From Salarias fasciatus (taxonomy: Eukaryota; Chordata; Actinopteri; Blenniiformes; Blenniidae), in the NCBI RefSeq assembly GCF_902148845.1, contig NC_043760.1, positions 9,295,822 to 9,359,821 of the forward strand: a stretch of DNA of 64,000 nucleotides, given 5' to 3'. Position numbers and translations under genes: made by a program. Position 1 is the first letter of the stretch; every line of letters begins with the position of its first letter. Under the pieces are notes generated by a model that was not told where the DNA came from, made no database searches, and saw only the letters and a program-made list of their open reading frames with translations. Below, one piece after another: positions 49,291 through 61,480 of this stretch.

Positions 49291-52031
49291 ATGTCTTTAA
49301 ATTCCGAAGAAGACGACAGGTGATACACAGACTGACTGTTGGAGTTGTGTTTTCGTGTCTTGCAGGGGAAATATTTCATCTCCTGCAGCGACGGTGACTT
49401 CAGTCCAGGCCTTGAGAGACTTTATCAACGACAGACTATCTGCTGCCGCTGGAGAAATATTCACCGTGTTTGAACAAACCATCGCCCAGTACGAGGAGGA
49501 GATTTCTCGTCAGCGCAGATTGTTGGAAATCAGCTACAAACCTCCAATCAAATTGCGAAGAACAGGTATGGAGGAGTCTGAATGAACACATGAATGTGAT
49601 TCATTGAGGATTGTTTAATTTATTTTGAAGCAAATAGACATAAATGACGCTGCAGCTGCAGTTCTAGTTCAAGGTGAAACAACGGAAGTGATTTTAAAGC
49701 AGAAACCTCCAGCATTAAACAAAGCACCTGTATTATAAACAGAGGACACGCTGTCTGTGCTGTTTGCGAACCGAAGAAGTAATTTATTGATACTTAAGCG
49801 GAGCCAGCATGCCTACATCACTGTGGTTTGTTTGGGTAAATCCTGAAGAATGATGATGCGTTCAGGTGTTGCTTGGAAAAAACAACATGTCTGAAGCAGG
49901 TCAAACTGTAACTTCTCCCTGATGTTTCAGAGCTCCAACAAGCTAAAGTTGTATCCAGACAGATTTATCATTAAGAAAAAAGAATTGCACAGCTACCTTA
50001 TTAAAGCGAGAGCACCCTATGTCTCAAATGTTTATTGTTAATTGTGTAAATGTAGCCTGTCCTGTCTCATTCATCCATCACTGCAAAATATAACACATTA
50101 GCTTCCATCACATCAGTGTCTTGTTTTGTCTTTTTTCCCCTCCAGAGAGTCCGCAGCAACACATTGGTAACCAGAAGACGAGCTCCAGTCTGGAGGGGGA
50201 GCAACGCGAACCTCCACACATTAAAGAGGAGGAGGAAGAGGAGGAGATCATGGCAGTGACCGTGACTGATGGTGAAATGGACAATTCCCTTGACTCTGTG
50301 AGAGACCTGACCACCCAGCGACTCACTGCTGCTGCTGTGGAAATATTCACCATGTTTGAACAAAGTATCTTCAACTGCGAGAAGGGAATTCATTGTCATT
50401 GCAGATTAACGGAAGTCGACTCGAAACCTCAAACCCAGCTCCAGACAGCAGGTAATGAAAAGTCTGAAAGAACTCAAGAAAGTGACTCAAGTGTTACATT
50501 CATCCAGGGTCATGGGGAAGGAGCCCTGCACAACTTTATTTTCTTATAGCGCAGAAAGATTATCTGCATTCCACACAGCAACAGCCTCAATGAGACAAGT
50601 TGTAGTTTTTGACCCTTTCACAATATTAGCTCATGAGCCATGACAATTAAAAAAAAAAAAAAAAATATCTCAAAGGTACATTTTTGAATGTTTTGACTTG
50701 GAGCTTTAACTGTCACAGCTATGTATTTTTAAAAATATCTTTAAGCTTTTTACTGTGCATGTCCTAAGTGTGTAAACAACTGATGGAACTGTTGGTACTT
50801 TTCCCCACATGGACTGACAAATGAAGGTGTGGACATTTTTTTTGGAAGAGACATTTCCTGAGAACGTTTAAAGAGCAGTACGTCACATTACCGCTACATC
50901 TCAGGCAGCATGGTCAACAGGTAACGGAATGTTGTGCATGTATGTGAGAAGATAAATGAATATAACACCTGGAAAAAGTTAATCCAAAACAGTACTCATC
51001 ACTCCACTGGCTGTTCAGTACTTAGAACTGTAAATCAAGAAAAAATGTAAAGACTCTACACTGTTTTTGGAATTTTACCTGTCCTGTTTTTTTCTTTTTT
51101 TTTTTTTTAAGCTTGAACATGCAGGAGTATTGCGTTTGATCTTGTACTTTTTTGTCTCTCCAGAGCTCCCACAGCAACGCGACTGTACGGATGAGCAGCG
51201 TTTTAAACCAAGAACAAAATACTGCCGAGAACAGGACGAACCAGAACCTCCACAGATCAAAGAGGAAGAAGAAGAACCAGAACTGCTGCAGTGTAAAGAG
51301 GAGCAGGAGGAACCAGAACCTCCACAGATCAAAGAGGAAGAAGAAGAATCAGAACTGCTGCAGTGTAAAGAGGAACAGGAGGAACCAGAACCTCCACAGA
51401 TCGGGGAGCAGGAGGAATTTGGTAGCAGCCAAGATGGAGAGCAGCTGATCAAGAAGTTTAAAAGGGATTCCTTCAGGGAACCTTCTAATGAGGAGGATCA
51501 ACGTTACCTGAGTGAATCAGAAGAACTTCTGGACTCTGAGCAGCTCTTCTCTGATGACTCTGAAGTCCACGATGTGAATGAACATGTTGAATCAGAATCA
51601 GCTACAAATGCAGAGCTGAAAACAGTCAGTATGTTTCATCGTGACCGTGTGGAAAAGTTTCCAGTTTGAGAGACCCAGGCTGGACAAGAGGAGATGCTTT
51701 TTGGGAAAACATGTGTGGGATAAAAACAGTTGTTTTGATAAATAATCTATTATGTCCGAACTTAGGAACTGTCTCTGACAGGATCATCTGTAAAATCTGT
51801 GGTAAAAGTTACATTGGACAGGATAGTTTGTTGGTCCACATGAGAACCCACACAGGTGAGAAGCCATATTCTTGTCAAACATGTGGGAGATACTTCAGTC
51901 AGCATGGTTCAATGCTGCGTCACATGAAGTCCCACAAAGAGATGAAGTCATCAGAATCAGCTTTTATTGTACAACCGACAAGGAATTTAACTCCGGTGTG
52001 TCAAATTGAGACGATACCATCAGGACGCTGA
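49291..52031 (+). pseudogene. ZNF gene B: decayed C2H2 gene, three exons
   Basis: Exon 1 (about 49366-49565) encodes TSVQALRDFINDRLSAAAGE and the rest of the helical domain, but the ATG used by its paralogues is GTG at 49394. An upstream ATG (49291, MSLNSEEDDR, donor GTGATA) joins in frame only across a 46-base intron. Exon 2 (50146-50451) carries a second helical domain; exon 3 (51164 on) has the acidic linker with tandem repeats, then an in-frame TGA (51667-51669) where gene C has a serine codon. The two fingers (CKICGKSYIGQDSLLVHMRTH-like at 51788, CQTCGRYFSQHGSMLRHMKS) lie in another frame. Introns and splice sites remain. Best read as a pseudogene that lost finger coding; a short truncated product is possible. 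Confidence 0.75.
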
Positions 52032-52059
52032 ATACTGAAGATGAAGGAAAGAAGAACTA

Positions 52060-52580
52060 TAAACATTCTAAAATCAAATTGTAGACGGTGTATCTACAAG
52101 GCAACATGTAAAAACTAGTGCAAATATTCTCAAGTATGTTATTTTGCAGCAGTAACTGAGTCTGTGATTACTGAGAATTCATCAGGAACAACGGCCTGGG
52201 GATGAAACTGTGTCTGGTGGTTCCCACAAAATGGAAAGAGTTTACAGTGTTTGTGTGTGGGGTTTAAAGGGTCTGCAGAGATGTCTCCTGCCCACTTCCT
52301 GATCCTGGACCGGTACAGCTCCAGGACAGAGGGCAGGTTGTGCCCTGTTGGTCTCTCTGCAGACCCCATTGTCCTTTGCGGTCTGTGCCTGTCCTGTTTG
52401 GTGGCTGATTCCAACCAGGCAGCGATAGGATTGCAGAGGACAGACTGGATGTTGTGGAGGGTGTTCCTGTGAATCTGCAGATGAATCTTCCTGAGCTGTC
52501 GCAGTACGTACGACCTCTGCCGGGCCTTGTTCTGTTCAGAGGCTATGTGGGGGGTCCAGACACTGTTGAGGCTGTGCTTG
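52060..52580 (-). mobile_element. LINE C-terminal fragment
   Basis: Minus-strand frames give SYVLRQLRKIHLQIHRNTLH, QSVLCNPIAAWLESATKQD and NLPSVLELYRSRIRKWAGD, like the post-RT tail of fish LINEs. Part of it recurs at 61615-61770 because it was carried in the tandem duplication. Confidence 0.45.
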
Positions 52581-52599
52581 TTCCTGGTTTGTCATAAAA

Positions 52600-53624
52600 A
52601 TGAGACGATTAGCATAAAGAATCTTCAAGAAGCATATTTCAGTTGTTTTTCTCACTCGACTGCTTTATTGTGTTTTTGAAAAATGTGATGTGAAAAATCT
52701 GTATGAGCAGATGTGAACTTTGAAAGGACAATGTTAATAAGAATAGTGAGTTTTGTGATTCAGTGTTTGGTTTTCCTTGAACATCAATGAGTCATACATT
52801 CACTCTTCACTGTTTTTACCCTACATAAGAAAAATGCTTCTTGCTTTCATACAACACATACCTGCAGAAACACAATGTCTGAAAACTTTTGTCTGGAGCA
52901 TGTTTTGAAACTGGTTACATGTATCAGAAGATGTCATGTGTTTTTTAAATAGAATATTGAGTTGAAACAATCCAAAGACACATCTTTTAAAGTTCATCGA
53001 AACACCGTCTGTTGTAATGCTGAAACTGGAGAACCAGGATGTCACTGAACTCATTCCACTCCTTCCATTCCTCTAATCCAAGTCCTGCTGGCAAATTGAC
53101 CAAAATCAACGTTAAGATGATTCCTTCCATACTGGCCAGAATAATTAATGTGTTAAATGTGCTGTCAACAGGAAAACCATTTTTAATGACAAAGTTAGAA
53201 ACAGAATTTGCCAAATCCTTTAAGAAACATTACCAAAATTATCACTGACATCTTTCTGGAAAATTGACAACCAGTCAGAAATTGTGGGTATTGTCTCTCA
53301 TTCAAATATTTGATTACATGTTTATGATCATGAAATTGAAAAGACACATGCAGTACAATCCATTTTAACAGGGGTGTCAAACTGAATCCCAAAAGGCTCA
53401 GTATCCTGCCAGCTTTAGATGTTTCTCTGCTTCAGCACATCTGAATATCATATTGAAGTTATCTTCAAGCATGAAAAAAAGCCTAATCAGGAGCCGCTCA
53501 TCGCAATCAGCTGCGTTGAGACCATAGACATGCCTGCAGTTCCTCCTCTGTCCTATAGATGTCAGTATGAAGCAAAACTTCGTTTGTGATCCTCCTCCAG
53601 CTGGGAGAAGAAGAAGCAGTTTTA
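52600..53624 (+). repeat. Spacer duplicated at 61765-62788
   Basis: This spacer upstream of ZNF gene C exon 1 is collinear with 61765-62788, with scattered substitutions and small indels. It has no gene of its own; both minus-strand frames through it are shadows. Confidence 0.8.
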
Positions 53625-56600
53625 ATGGCGGCTGGCGGGAGCTGTGTTGTTGTGTCTCACAGAGGAAATAATTCATCTCCCACAGCAACAATGACTTCAA
53701 TTGAGGCTTTGAGAGAGTTTATCAACGAGCGACTATCTGCTGCTGCTGGAGAAATATTCAGCGTGTTTGAGCAAACCATCGTCGAGTACGAGGAGGAGAT
53801 TTGTCGCCAGAACAAACTGCTGGAAATGTTGAAACCGCAAATCAAGTTACGGAGAACCGGTAAGGAGCAGTCTGGATGAACACATGAATGTGAATCGTGC
53901 TTGATAGCTATCGTCATGAGGGTGTTTGGTTTATTCGCCGTGAGACAGAAGCAGGATTCGTGTTTCTTGTGGGAAACTTGGATGGAATTGTGGCAGCGGC
54001 AGCTCGTCGTGGCATTTCAGGTGTTGTAGTATTTTCTGACTCCAGGAAAATCCCACTCGCCCTTCACGTGAACACGTGGGCACTTCACCCCGTTTTCTGT
54101 TGTACAAATACTGCTGTTTGTCGTTTTACCGTTTACAGCGAACATTAAACATGTTTGTCCCTGTTAAACATGGTTAGTTGGCCACAGTCTGCATGAGTCT
54201 CCTCTTCTCTTCTGCTTTTCCACCAGCAGTGTTGCCATAGAGATAATTGTGATGCATCCTCAGCTTCACTGGTGTCAGGACCTTCATTTTTCAAGTTTCC
54301 TCATTATGGTGCACCTCCTCATAATTAAATAATTGTTCACTGGCATAAATCCGAATCTCCTCATTCAAAATTTGCCTCCCCTATCATGCAAGATATTGCT
54401 GCCAAAGTACAGTTTGTCTGGTACGTATGTACAAAGTGTATTGAATAAGTATACTACTTGTTAATGAAGTCATTAATTATTGTTATAATCGTTGATGTTG
54501 TTTTGTTGGTTAAGTTAACTGAAGAATAGAAATGCAGTGGTATAACATGAAAGAACAGAACCTGACCACCCCAGTACAGCAGAGTGACAGCCTCCAAACC
54601 TTCCCAGCAGGCACATCTGGATCTCTGCTGCCACTGTGCAAAGTATGAAGTATGTCATCCTGACTAATGTTCAGTGTTCTTGGGTGCTTTGAAAGGCGCT
54701 TTTTACATTGAATAAATTATTATTAGCATCATCATTATTATTATTAGTATTATTTTAACTACATTCTCAATAATCAGACTTATTTTGAACAGTGTTAATG
54801 GTCTGTGACAGTCTTATGGTCATAGCAAAGCGCCAACCTCCACTCATAAAACATGAAGATAATGCGGAAGTGCAAAAAACCTGTAATCGGTCTTTTGCAG
54901 ACACGTGACCAAACCGGCAACACGCCCGCCCCCATGCGCCATTTTGGAGGGGCGAAACAACAGAGCAGTAAGCCGCACCACAGTGATTTCATCACCTTCT
55001 TTTTGGCATTTTCCCATATGGAGAAGAATAAGCGCAATAGGAGGACACGGTACAGAGACAAACTCATAAAGGAGGCCAGCAACCGGTGTGTGGCTGAATT
55101 GTCCACAATTAAAAACATCGATCTATATGACCTGAAAAACAGAGACTGGAGCTCCGAGACTGCATTACTGCCTCCGACTTTGGCGCTGGACTTCACAAAC
55201 TGCCTGGTCTACGGTGTCAGCGCCTACACATGTGAGCAGTTCTGAAATTCTAAATCTCTGGAAGCGCATGGACATTTGACGAATGGCTGGGTGCAGGATA
55301 TGTTCGCATCTCGACCAAAGGGCTGGAACAACACAGTTGTGACTGCAAAGGTAAGCTCACCTGACTCATCAGTGCAGTCCTGGATGGAGGACGTGCTGGT
55401 TTTGTCTGATTTGCTTTACTAGTTTTAACTGAGGGTAATAAAAGACTCGTGTTGTGGCGGTCGCAGAAACAGGAGTCGGACGAGGAATTTGGTGTGAGCG
55501 GAGTTTATGACTGAACACACGCCAGTAACTGCTGGCATACCAGGAAGCCCATTGACAGGTAACTTCCGCCTTTATAAACCCCGCCACCAGTGCACACACC
55601 TCCCCATGTCAACAAGCCCCGCCCCTTCTAATGTGAGGAAACCCAGCAGCTACACAGGCACCACACAGCCCCCGCGAACATTCAGAAGGGAGCTAGCGCC
55701 CCAATGGACAACACACAAAAAAAAAAAAAAAAGAAAAATCACCATCAATAACCAATAATCAAGTGCGGCCCCACACAGGGGGCTGAATCACGCAGCAAAA
55801 CGACTGCGCACCTCCACAGGCACAGGCGCAGGACCAGCCGGCGTGATTAAGGCAGTCTTAGCCACGTCCTGGGGGTGGACCGGGACCTGGTGGTAGCCCC
55901 TCACTAAATCCACCTTGAGAAAAAGTAGCCTTCCCCGCCAGGTGGACCGAGAAATCCTGGATATGCAGAATGGGATACTGATCGTGCTTGGTGACATCAT
56001 TAAGGCACCGAAAATCGCCACAAGGCTGCCACCTGCCATCTGACTTCAGGACCATGTGCAGGGGTGAGGCCCACAGACTGCCAGAGTGCCGCACAATCCC
56101 CAGCCGCTCCATCGTGGCAAACTCCTCCTTGGCGATCACCAGCTTCGCTGCATCAAGGTGGCGAGGGCGCGCAAAAACCGGCGGCCCGACAGTGGGAATG
56201 TAATGTTCCACTCCGTGTTTAACGATTGAGGCCGAGAAATTAGGGACAGTCAGATCGGGGAACTCTGCCAGAAGCCGCTGATATACATCCCCAGAGGACA
56301 GAATGTTCACGAGGGACGACGACGCCCCCTTCTTCAAGGTGCACAGATACGTGGAAAAAGAGAGCGCGTCCACCAGGCGGCGGTGCACCATGTCCACTAA
56401 TAACCCATGCGCACACAGGAAATCAGCCCCCAGGATCGGCACAGACACAGCAGCCACGACAAAGTCCCAACCAAACCGGCGACCGTCAAAACACACAGTC
56501 ATGAACCTGGTGCCGAATGTGCAGATCGGAGTTCCATTGGCGGCATCCAGCTGCGGGCCCTGCTCACTGCTGGTTCTGTCGATATGCTCTGCTGCGCGCC

Positions 56601-59445
56601 CATGTCAACGAGAACCGCCTCCCTGACACAGCGTCGTTAACAAACAGCAACTTGTTAGTATCCCCAGCGCTCACAGCCGCTACTGAGCGCTGGATTTGCC
56701 TTTTCCCTGCACCGGGAATGCGCACGGCGGTGCGCAGCATCTCGCCCGGTAGCCAAAACGCCAGTGAAAAAAACAGTGTGCTGTCCTTACGCCGATCCCT
56801 CACGGCGGTGACTGCAGCCAGTGTGTCCTCCTCGGGCTGGTGCTGTCGCCCCGGCGGCCATGCAGCTTGGACACCCGAGCGCGCGTGATGCAAGCAGGAT
56901 CCTGTCAGCCTCCTCCGCCAGACCCTGGTAGTCCTTCCTGCGTAACAGCGGCGAAGTAGCCAAAGCGGTGCGCACCCGAGCCGGCAGCTGACGCAGGAAC
57001 AGGTGAACGAAGAGGAATGATGTGTCGCCAGACCCCAGCAGCGCCCACATGCCTTCCATCAACTCCGTCGGCTTGCTATCACCCAACCCGTTAAGGGATA
57101 ACAACCGTTCTGCAAGCTCCGCGTCCGACAGCTGGAGCAAACGGAGGAGCTGCGCCTTCAGGGCGGCGTACTTGGCTTGGGCTGGCGGATCCTGCAGGAA
57201 CCCCATCACACGGCGGGTGGTGGACGAATCCAGAGCCGCCACCATGTAATAGTACCGTGTTTCACCACCGGAGGCGGTGTTTAAGTACTGGAATGTTCCC
57301 TTAGCGCATGCGTAGTTGGAGTATGTATACCAACAACATCACTTGTGACACCTGGGTGACCCAGGAACTACTATAAGTTCCGGTCCCAGACCCAGGTTTG
57401 GTTCCTTTTTTCTTCTCGCGTTTGGTTTGAGGCTTGAAGAATCGGGGTGTGCCTATTTTGGCGATTTATATCTTGGTTGCTGGGAGCCTTGTGACTGTTC
57501 TATTTGGAGCTGCGGGTGCCCTCCAAAGGCTGTAACCAAAGCTAACGCGGTTCATCCCCACCGTGAGGCTTGGCTTTTGCGGTATGCATCTCCGTGGTGA
57601 GATTATTCCAACCTCCTGATTACAGTGAGGTTACGGTTAGTATCTGGGAGCACACAAGGCATCGGGACGCTCCCTTTGATTTGTATGGCGGCTGGCCGTG
57701 ACTGTCGGCCCGCGGGGAGCACGTCTCCTCCGTGCGGGCACACCGTTGTGCTTCCTTTGCCTGGCTAGGTAGCCGGGCTGTCTGTTACATGCCCGGTGTG
57801 GTCGGCCGCGTCGGGGTTCCCCGGTTGTTGGCTCCGCTGCAGCGCTGGGCCTTAGAGTGATTGCGGTAGCTTGCTGTGCTAGTCATTACCTGCGGTACCT
57901 ACGCTGCTGGCGGTACCTTACGCTGTTAGCGGTACTCACGCTTTTAGCGTAGGGGTGTGCGATATGACAATATAAGATCGTTAAGGATTATAACGTCGGG
58001 ACGATCTCATAAATCAGAAAGATCGTTAAATCGTCTATAGGGCACTTTCTCCTCCTCGTTCTTTTTTCGCCTATATATAATATTTTTTGGAGTGAGGATG
58101 TTGCCTGAAAGCTTCAGATAACATCAACTAAATATTCCCTCTAGTGCAGTTATCCACATACATAATAGATACATGCGGAGCAACATTAACGATGATTAAG
58201 AAAAAAAAAAAAAAACGCAGCCACAGTTGGTGCTGTGTTGAAGTTGACTCGGGACGCAAAGGCAGCTAACAACGAGCGGAGCGCGGTGTGGCAGCTTCTC
58301 GAACTGGAACTACTGTTGGGTGGAGGCCGTGTCTGGCAAAGCTGGTTTACAGCAGCAGTACAGGAGCTACGAGAGATCAGCTACCATAGAAACACCCTAA
58401 CAAGCTGGAGGAAGGGACGCTGAAGCTGTCACCGATGCTAACGCTAGCTAGCGAGCTACCGCTAGCAGTTCACAAGCTAGCATGAGGGATTTTGTATACA
58501 ACAAATCACAGAAATGTGAAAAGACACCTTTTTTTCAAGCTGGAACTGTAGAAGTAATGAAACGAATTTTTTGTCTTGTTCTGTTTTGTCTCTCCAGAGC
58601 TCCCACAGCACCATGGCTGCAGGGAGGATCAGCGCTTTGAACAGGAAACAAACTACTGTCTGGATCACGGAGGAAGAGAACCGTCCCAGAACAAAGAGGA
58701 ACAAGAAGGACCAGGCCTTCCAAAATTTAAAGAGGAGCAGGAGGAACCAGAACCTCCACAGATCAAAGTGGAAGAAGAAGAACCAGGACTCCTACAGTGT
58801 AAAGAGGAGCAGGAGGAACCAGAACCTCCACAGATCGGGGAGCAGGAGGGATTTGGTAGCAGCCAAGACGGAGAGCAGCTGATCGAGAAGTTTGAAAGTG
58901 ATTCCTTCAGGGAACCTTCTAATGAGGAGGATCAACGTTACCTGAGTGAATCAGAAGAACTTCTGGACTCTGAGCAGCTCTTCTCTGATGACTCTGAAGT
59001 CCACGATGTGAATGAACATGTTGAATCAGAATCAGCTACAAATGCAGAGCTGAAAACAGTCAGTATGTTTCATCGTGACCGTGTGGAACAGTTTCTGGTT
59101 TCAGAGCAGCTGGCTGGACAAGAGGAGATGCTTTGTGATGAAACTGTCTGTAAAAAATGTAAATTGAGTCAGAACTCAGGATCGGTCTCTGGTAATAAGA
59201 CGGTTATTTGTTTAACCTGTGGCAAAAGTTTCAATCAACAGGGTCATTTGACAGACCACATGAGAACTCACACTGGTGAGAAGCCGTATTCTTGTGAAAC
59301 GTGTGGGAAACATTTCAGTCGGCAGGGCAATTTGTATCGCCACATGAATACTCACACAGGTGAGAAGTCGTATTGTTGTGAAACATGTGAGAAATGTTTC
59401 AGTGATCCCAGTTCATTGAGTCGCCACAGGAAAACTCACAGATGA
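53625..59445 (+). CDS. ZNF gene C: three-finger C2H2 protein, two coding exons
   Basis: Exon 1 53625-53859 (MAAGGSCVVVSHRGN, then TSIEALREFINERLSAAAGE and the coiled helix to LRRT) has donor GTAAGG in phase 1. Exon 3-type 58598-59445 has acceptor CTCCAG in phase 1. Joined they give 360 residues. The second exon has an acidic linker with tandem EEPEPPQI-type repeats, a conserved acidic SEELLDSEQLFSDDSEVH segment, and three C2H2 fingers ending SRHRKTHR; contact residues (-1,2,3,6) are QGHD, RGNR and DSSR. The middle exon of genes A and B is missing. The 4.7-kb intron holds a Ty3/gypsy fossil and other insertions. Likely a nuclear DNA-binding protein of unknown target. The exon pairing is inferred from phase and order. 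Confidence 0.75.
54990..55355 (+). pseudogene. Fragment of a transposon-related fish gene
   Basis: A plus-strand frame from about 55018 reads MEKNKRNRRTRYRDKLIKEA, LYDLKNRDWSSETALLPPTL, CLVYGVSAYTCEQF, then after one stop KSLEAHGHLTNGWVQDMF, ending in AK|GTAAGC. The 'CLVYGVSAYT ... KSLEAHGHLTNGWV' pattern recalls a segment of multi-copy uncharacterised fish proteins that also contain SWIM or YqaJ-like parts. A dead fragment within the intron of ZNF gene C. Confidence 0.4.
55450..57290 (-). mobile_element. Ty3/gypsy-type LTR retrotransposon fossil
   Basis: Minus orientation: a gag-like segment near 57245-56880, then protease and the start of reverse transcriptase (56640-55790), then a probable 3' LTR at 55450-55717 with TG...CA-type ends and a TATA-like box. 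The part 5' of gag and most of pol, including RNase H and integrase, are missing, and no matching 5' LTR was found. It is broken, with several breaks in addition to large deletions. It lies in the intron of ZNF gene C and is clearly old. Confidence 0.75.
57291..57960. repeat. GC-rich non-coding stretch, possibly an LTR-like fossil, with a small tandem repeat
   Basis: No coding frame. A TATA-like CTATAAG near 57370 and a T-rich stretch after it give an LTR-like look, but no partner is visible. At 57891-57949 there are three 18-19-bp units of TGCGGTACCTACGCTGCT type. The class is uncertain. Confidence 0.35.
57961..58490. other. Intronic stretch with a hAT-like start
   Basis: Begins GGGGTGTGCGATATGACAAT, the manner in which some fish non-autonomous hAT elements start, but no inverse end is seen. 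An A run lies at 58201-58215. The short plus frame at 58235-58423 has no support. Confidence 0.3.
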
Positions 59446-59746
59446 AGTCTCAACACTCTGTGATTTTGTGCTCAAGCTGAACTTCCTCCCAAAGTATCGT
59501 CCCGTTCAGTGGAAACATGAATGGGCTAAACTCTGCTGAAATGTTGCTTTAGGAATATTTGAAATGAGAAGAGTTCATTAAATTTGTTTGTTGTTTAATG
59601 AATCCTGAAGAGGGACATTTCATTTATTTTTCACATTGACTGCTATTTTCTACTTGGAAAAGTTATGTTAAAAGTCTTGAGTGGATTTGACCTGTGAAGA
59701 AATGGAAATGAAATATATCTGATTTATGTTTTGTTGTTGTTTATTT

Positions 59747-61080
59747 TAGTGATGCACCGAAAATTCGGCCACCGAAAATTTTCGGCCGAAAATGACTCAA
59801 AAGTGTATTTTCGGCTTTCGGCCGAAAGAAAAAAAATCACCGAAACAACACGGCCGAAAAAAATGGTGATGACGTGGCGGTAATGCTAAAGCAAACCTTT
59901 TAATGCCTCATGTCTGCTGTATTAATGCCTCAAATCAGGTTTTAAACTTTTTACAGTGCGCATTTGCGCAGCGTCACCTCTCACACTCCGCGCACTCATT
60001 TCCCTGACAAATACACCAACACACACAAAATTGATGTATTACTGACCGTCAGTAATAATCAAGAACATATTAAAATTAGTAAAATAAGTCTCCCCGGCTG
60101 CGCACCAGGACGGACACCTTCCCACACGGTCCATCCTCACCCTGCTCATTTGATTCTGGGACTGCAGGCTCTACAGGACAAAGGTATTTATTCAGAAAAT
60201 ATGTTTGTTATAAAATTAATTTTTCGAAACGAGAAATACATGGTTTGCTGTACTTTGATGGAGGATACCTGAATCTGTAATTGGCACCTCTATAGACACT
60301 GAATGCTTCGTAATATTATGTGTGTCATTGTTAGGACCTTATTTGTTTCAGAAAATCATACAAGACACATATTTAGGAAAAGTCAAAGAACTAGAGGACA
60401 GGGGAATTATTTTGAACAGATTTATTTGAATTATAAAAAACCCAAACGGTCTGTCAGACCGTCTTGGCTGTTGGTCACCGATGTCCAGCCAGCCAGTGAA
60501 GTCCCCCATCGCTCCCGGCGGCCCGGCGGACGGGCTGTCGGCCAGCGGCCGGCCGCTCCCAGCGGCACAGCATGCGGACTGCCAGCCGCGGGCCGTGCTC
60601 TCTGGTCGGGAGACTGGAGGACAAACTGTGACTGACGGGTTAGAGGTGGATGCCGTTGTTGTTTACTGTTCTGTTTGAAGTGGCTAGCTTAGCTACACGT
60701 CGTAACGAATTATGGGAAGCGTAGTCAAGACAACGGAATGACAACCGGGTGGTCTTTATTACGGTATTTTCTGCAAAAAAGGCGCACCACATTATAAGGT
60801 GCACTGTTGGGTTTTGAGAAAGTTAGAGGCTTTTATGTGTTTCTTATAGAGCGGAAAATGCGGTAGGATAAATGCCACAGACAGGAACTTCTCCTGTCCT
60901 GTCCTAATTGGATGCAGTGATTAATCCGATGAACCTGATCATCCCTGAAGAATATCCCTGACGAATATAGGCTAATAATTATTCATTTCTTTCGGTCTTT
61001 TGGCTTTCGGTTTTCGGCTTCAGTTTACTCATTTTTCGGTTTCGGTTTCGGCCAAGAATTTTCATTTCGGTGCATCCCTA
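59747..61080. mobile_element. Non-autonomous hAT element with exact target duplication
   Basis: The ends TAGTGATGCACCGAAAA and the inverse of TTTCGGTGCATCCCTA are followed by long stretches of 'ttcggccgaaa' units on both sides. The flanking octamers GTTTATTT at 59739-59746 and 61081-61088 are identical, the 8-bp target duplication of hAT. No transposase frame is present in the 1334 bp. A GC-rich block (60480-60620) and a segment with 'aaggcgcaccacattataag' (about 60780) lie inside. Confidence 0.92.
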
Positions 61081-61239
61081 GTTTATTTTCTTATTTTATA
61101 TGGATGAATTGTAGTTTAGCTTTTCACTTTGTTGATTCTACAAAGATAAAAAGTATTTTCTGCTTTCATCCAACACTTACCTGCTGAAACAGTGTCTGAA
61201 AAATGTTCATGATCATACTCTACTCACAAAGAGATGTCT

Positions 61240-61480
61240 GGCATTTGGGTGAAAGAGGACGTTATCATGCTTTATTGATCCACATGAGAACCCACACAGG
61301 TGAGAAGCCGTTTTCTTGTGAAACGTGGGAGATTCTTCAGTCAGCATGATTCAATGCTGCGTCACATGAAGTCCCACAAAGAGATGAAGTTATCAGAATC
61401 AGCTTTTATTGTACAACCAACAAGGAATTTGTGTCAAATTGACTCTATACCATGAGGACGCTGAATACCAAAGATTAAGG
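61240..61480 (+). pseudogene. ZNF exon fragment, copy of the gene B 3' end
   Basis: The sequence matches 51830-52060: HMRTHTGEKPFSCET, then a frame break where gene B reads CGRYFSQHGSMLRHM, and the shared tail 'gagatgaagt', 'atcagaatcagcttttattg'. It marks the start of the second duplication unit and is not functional. Confidence 0.75.
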
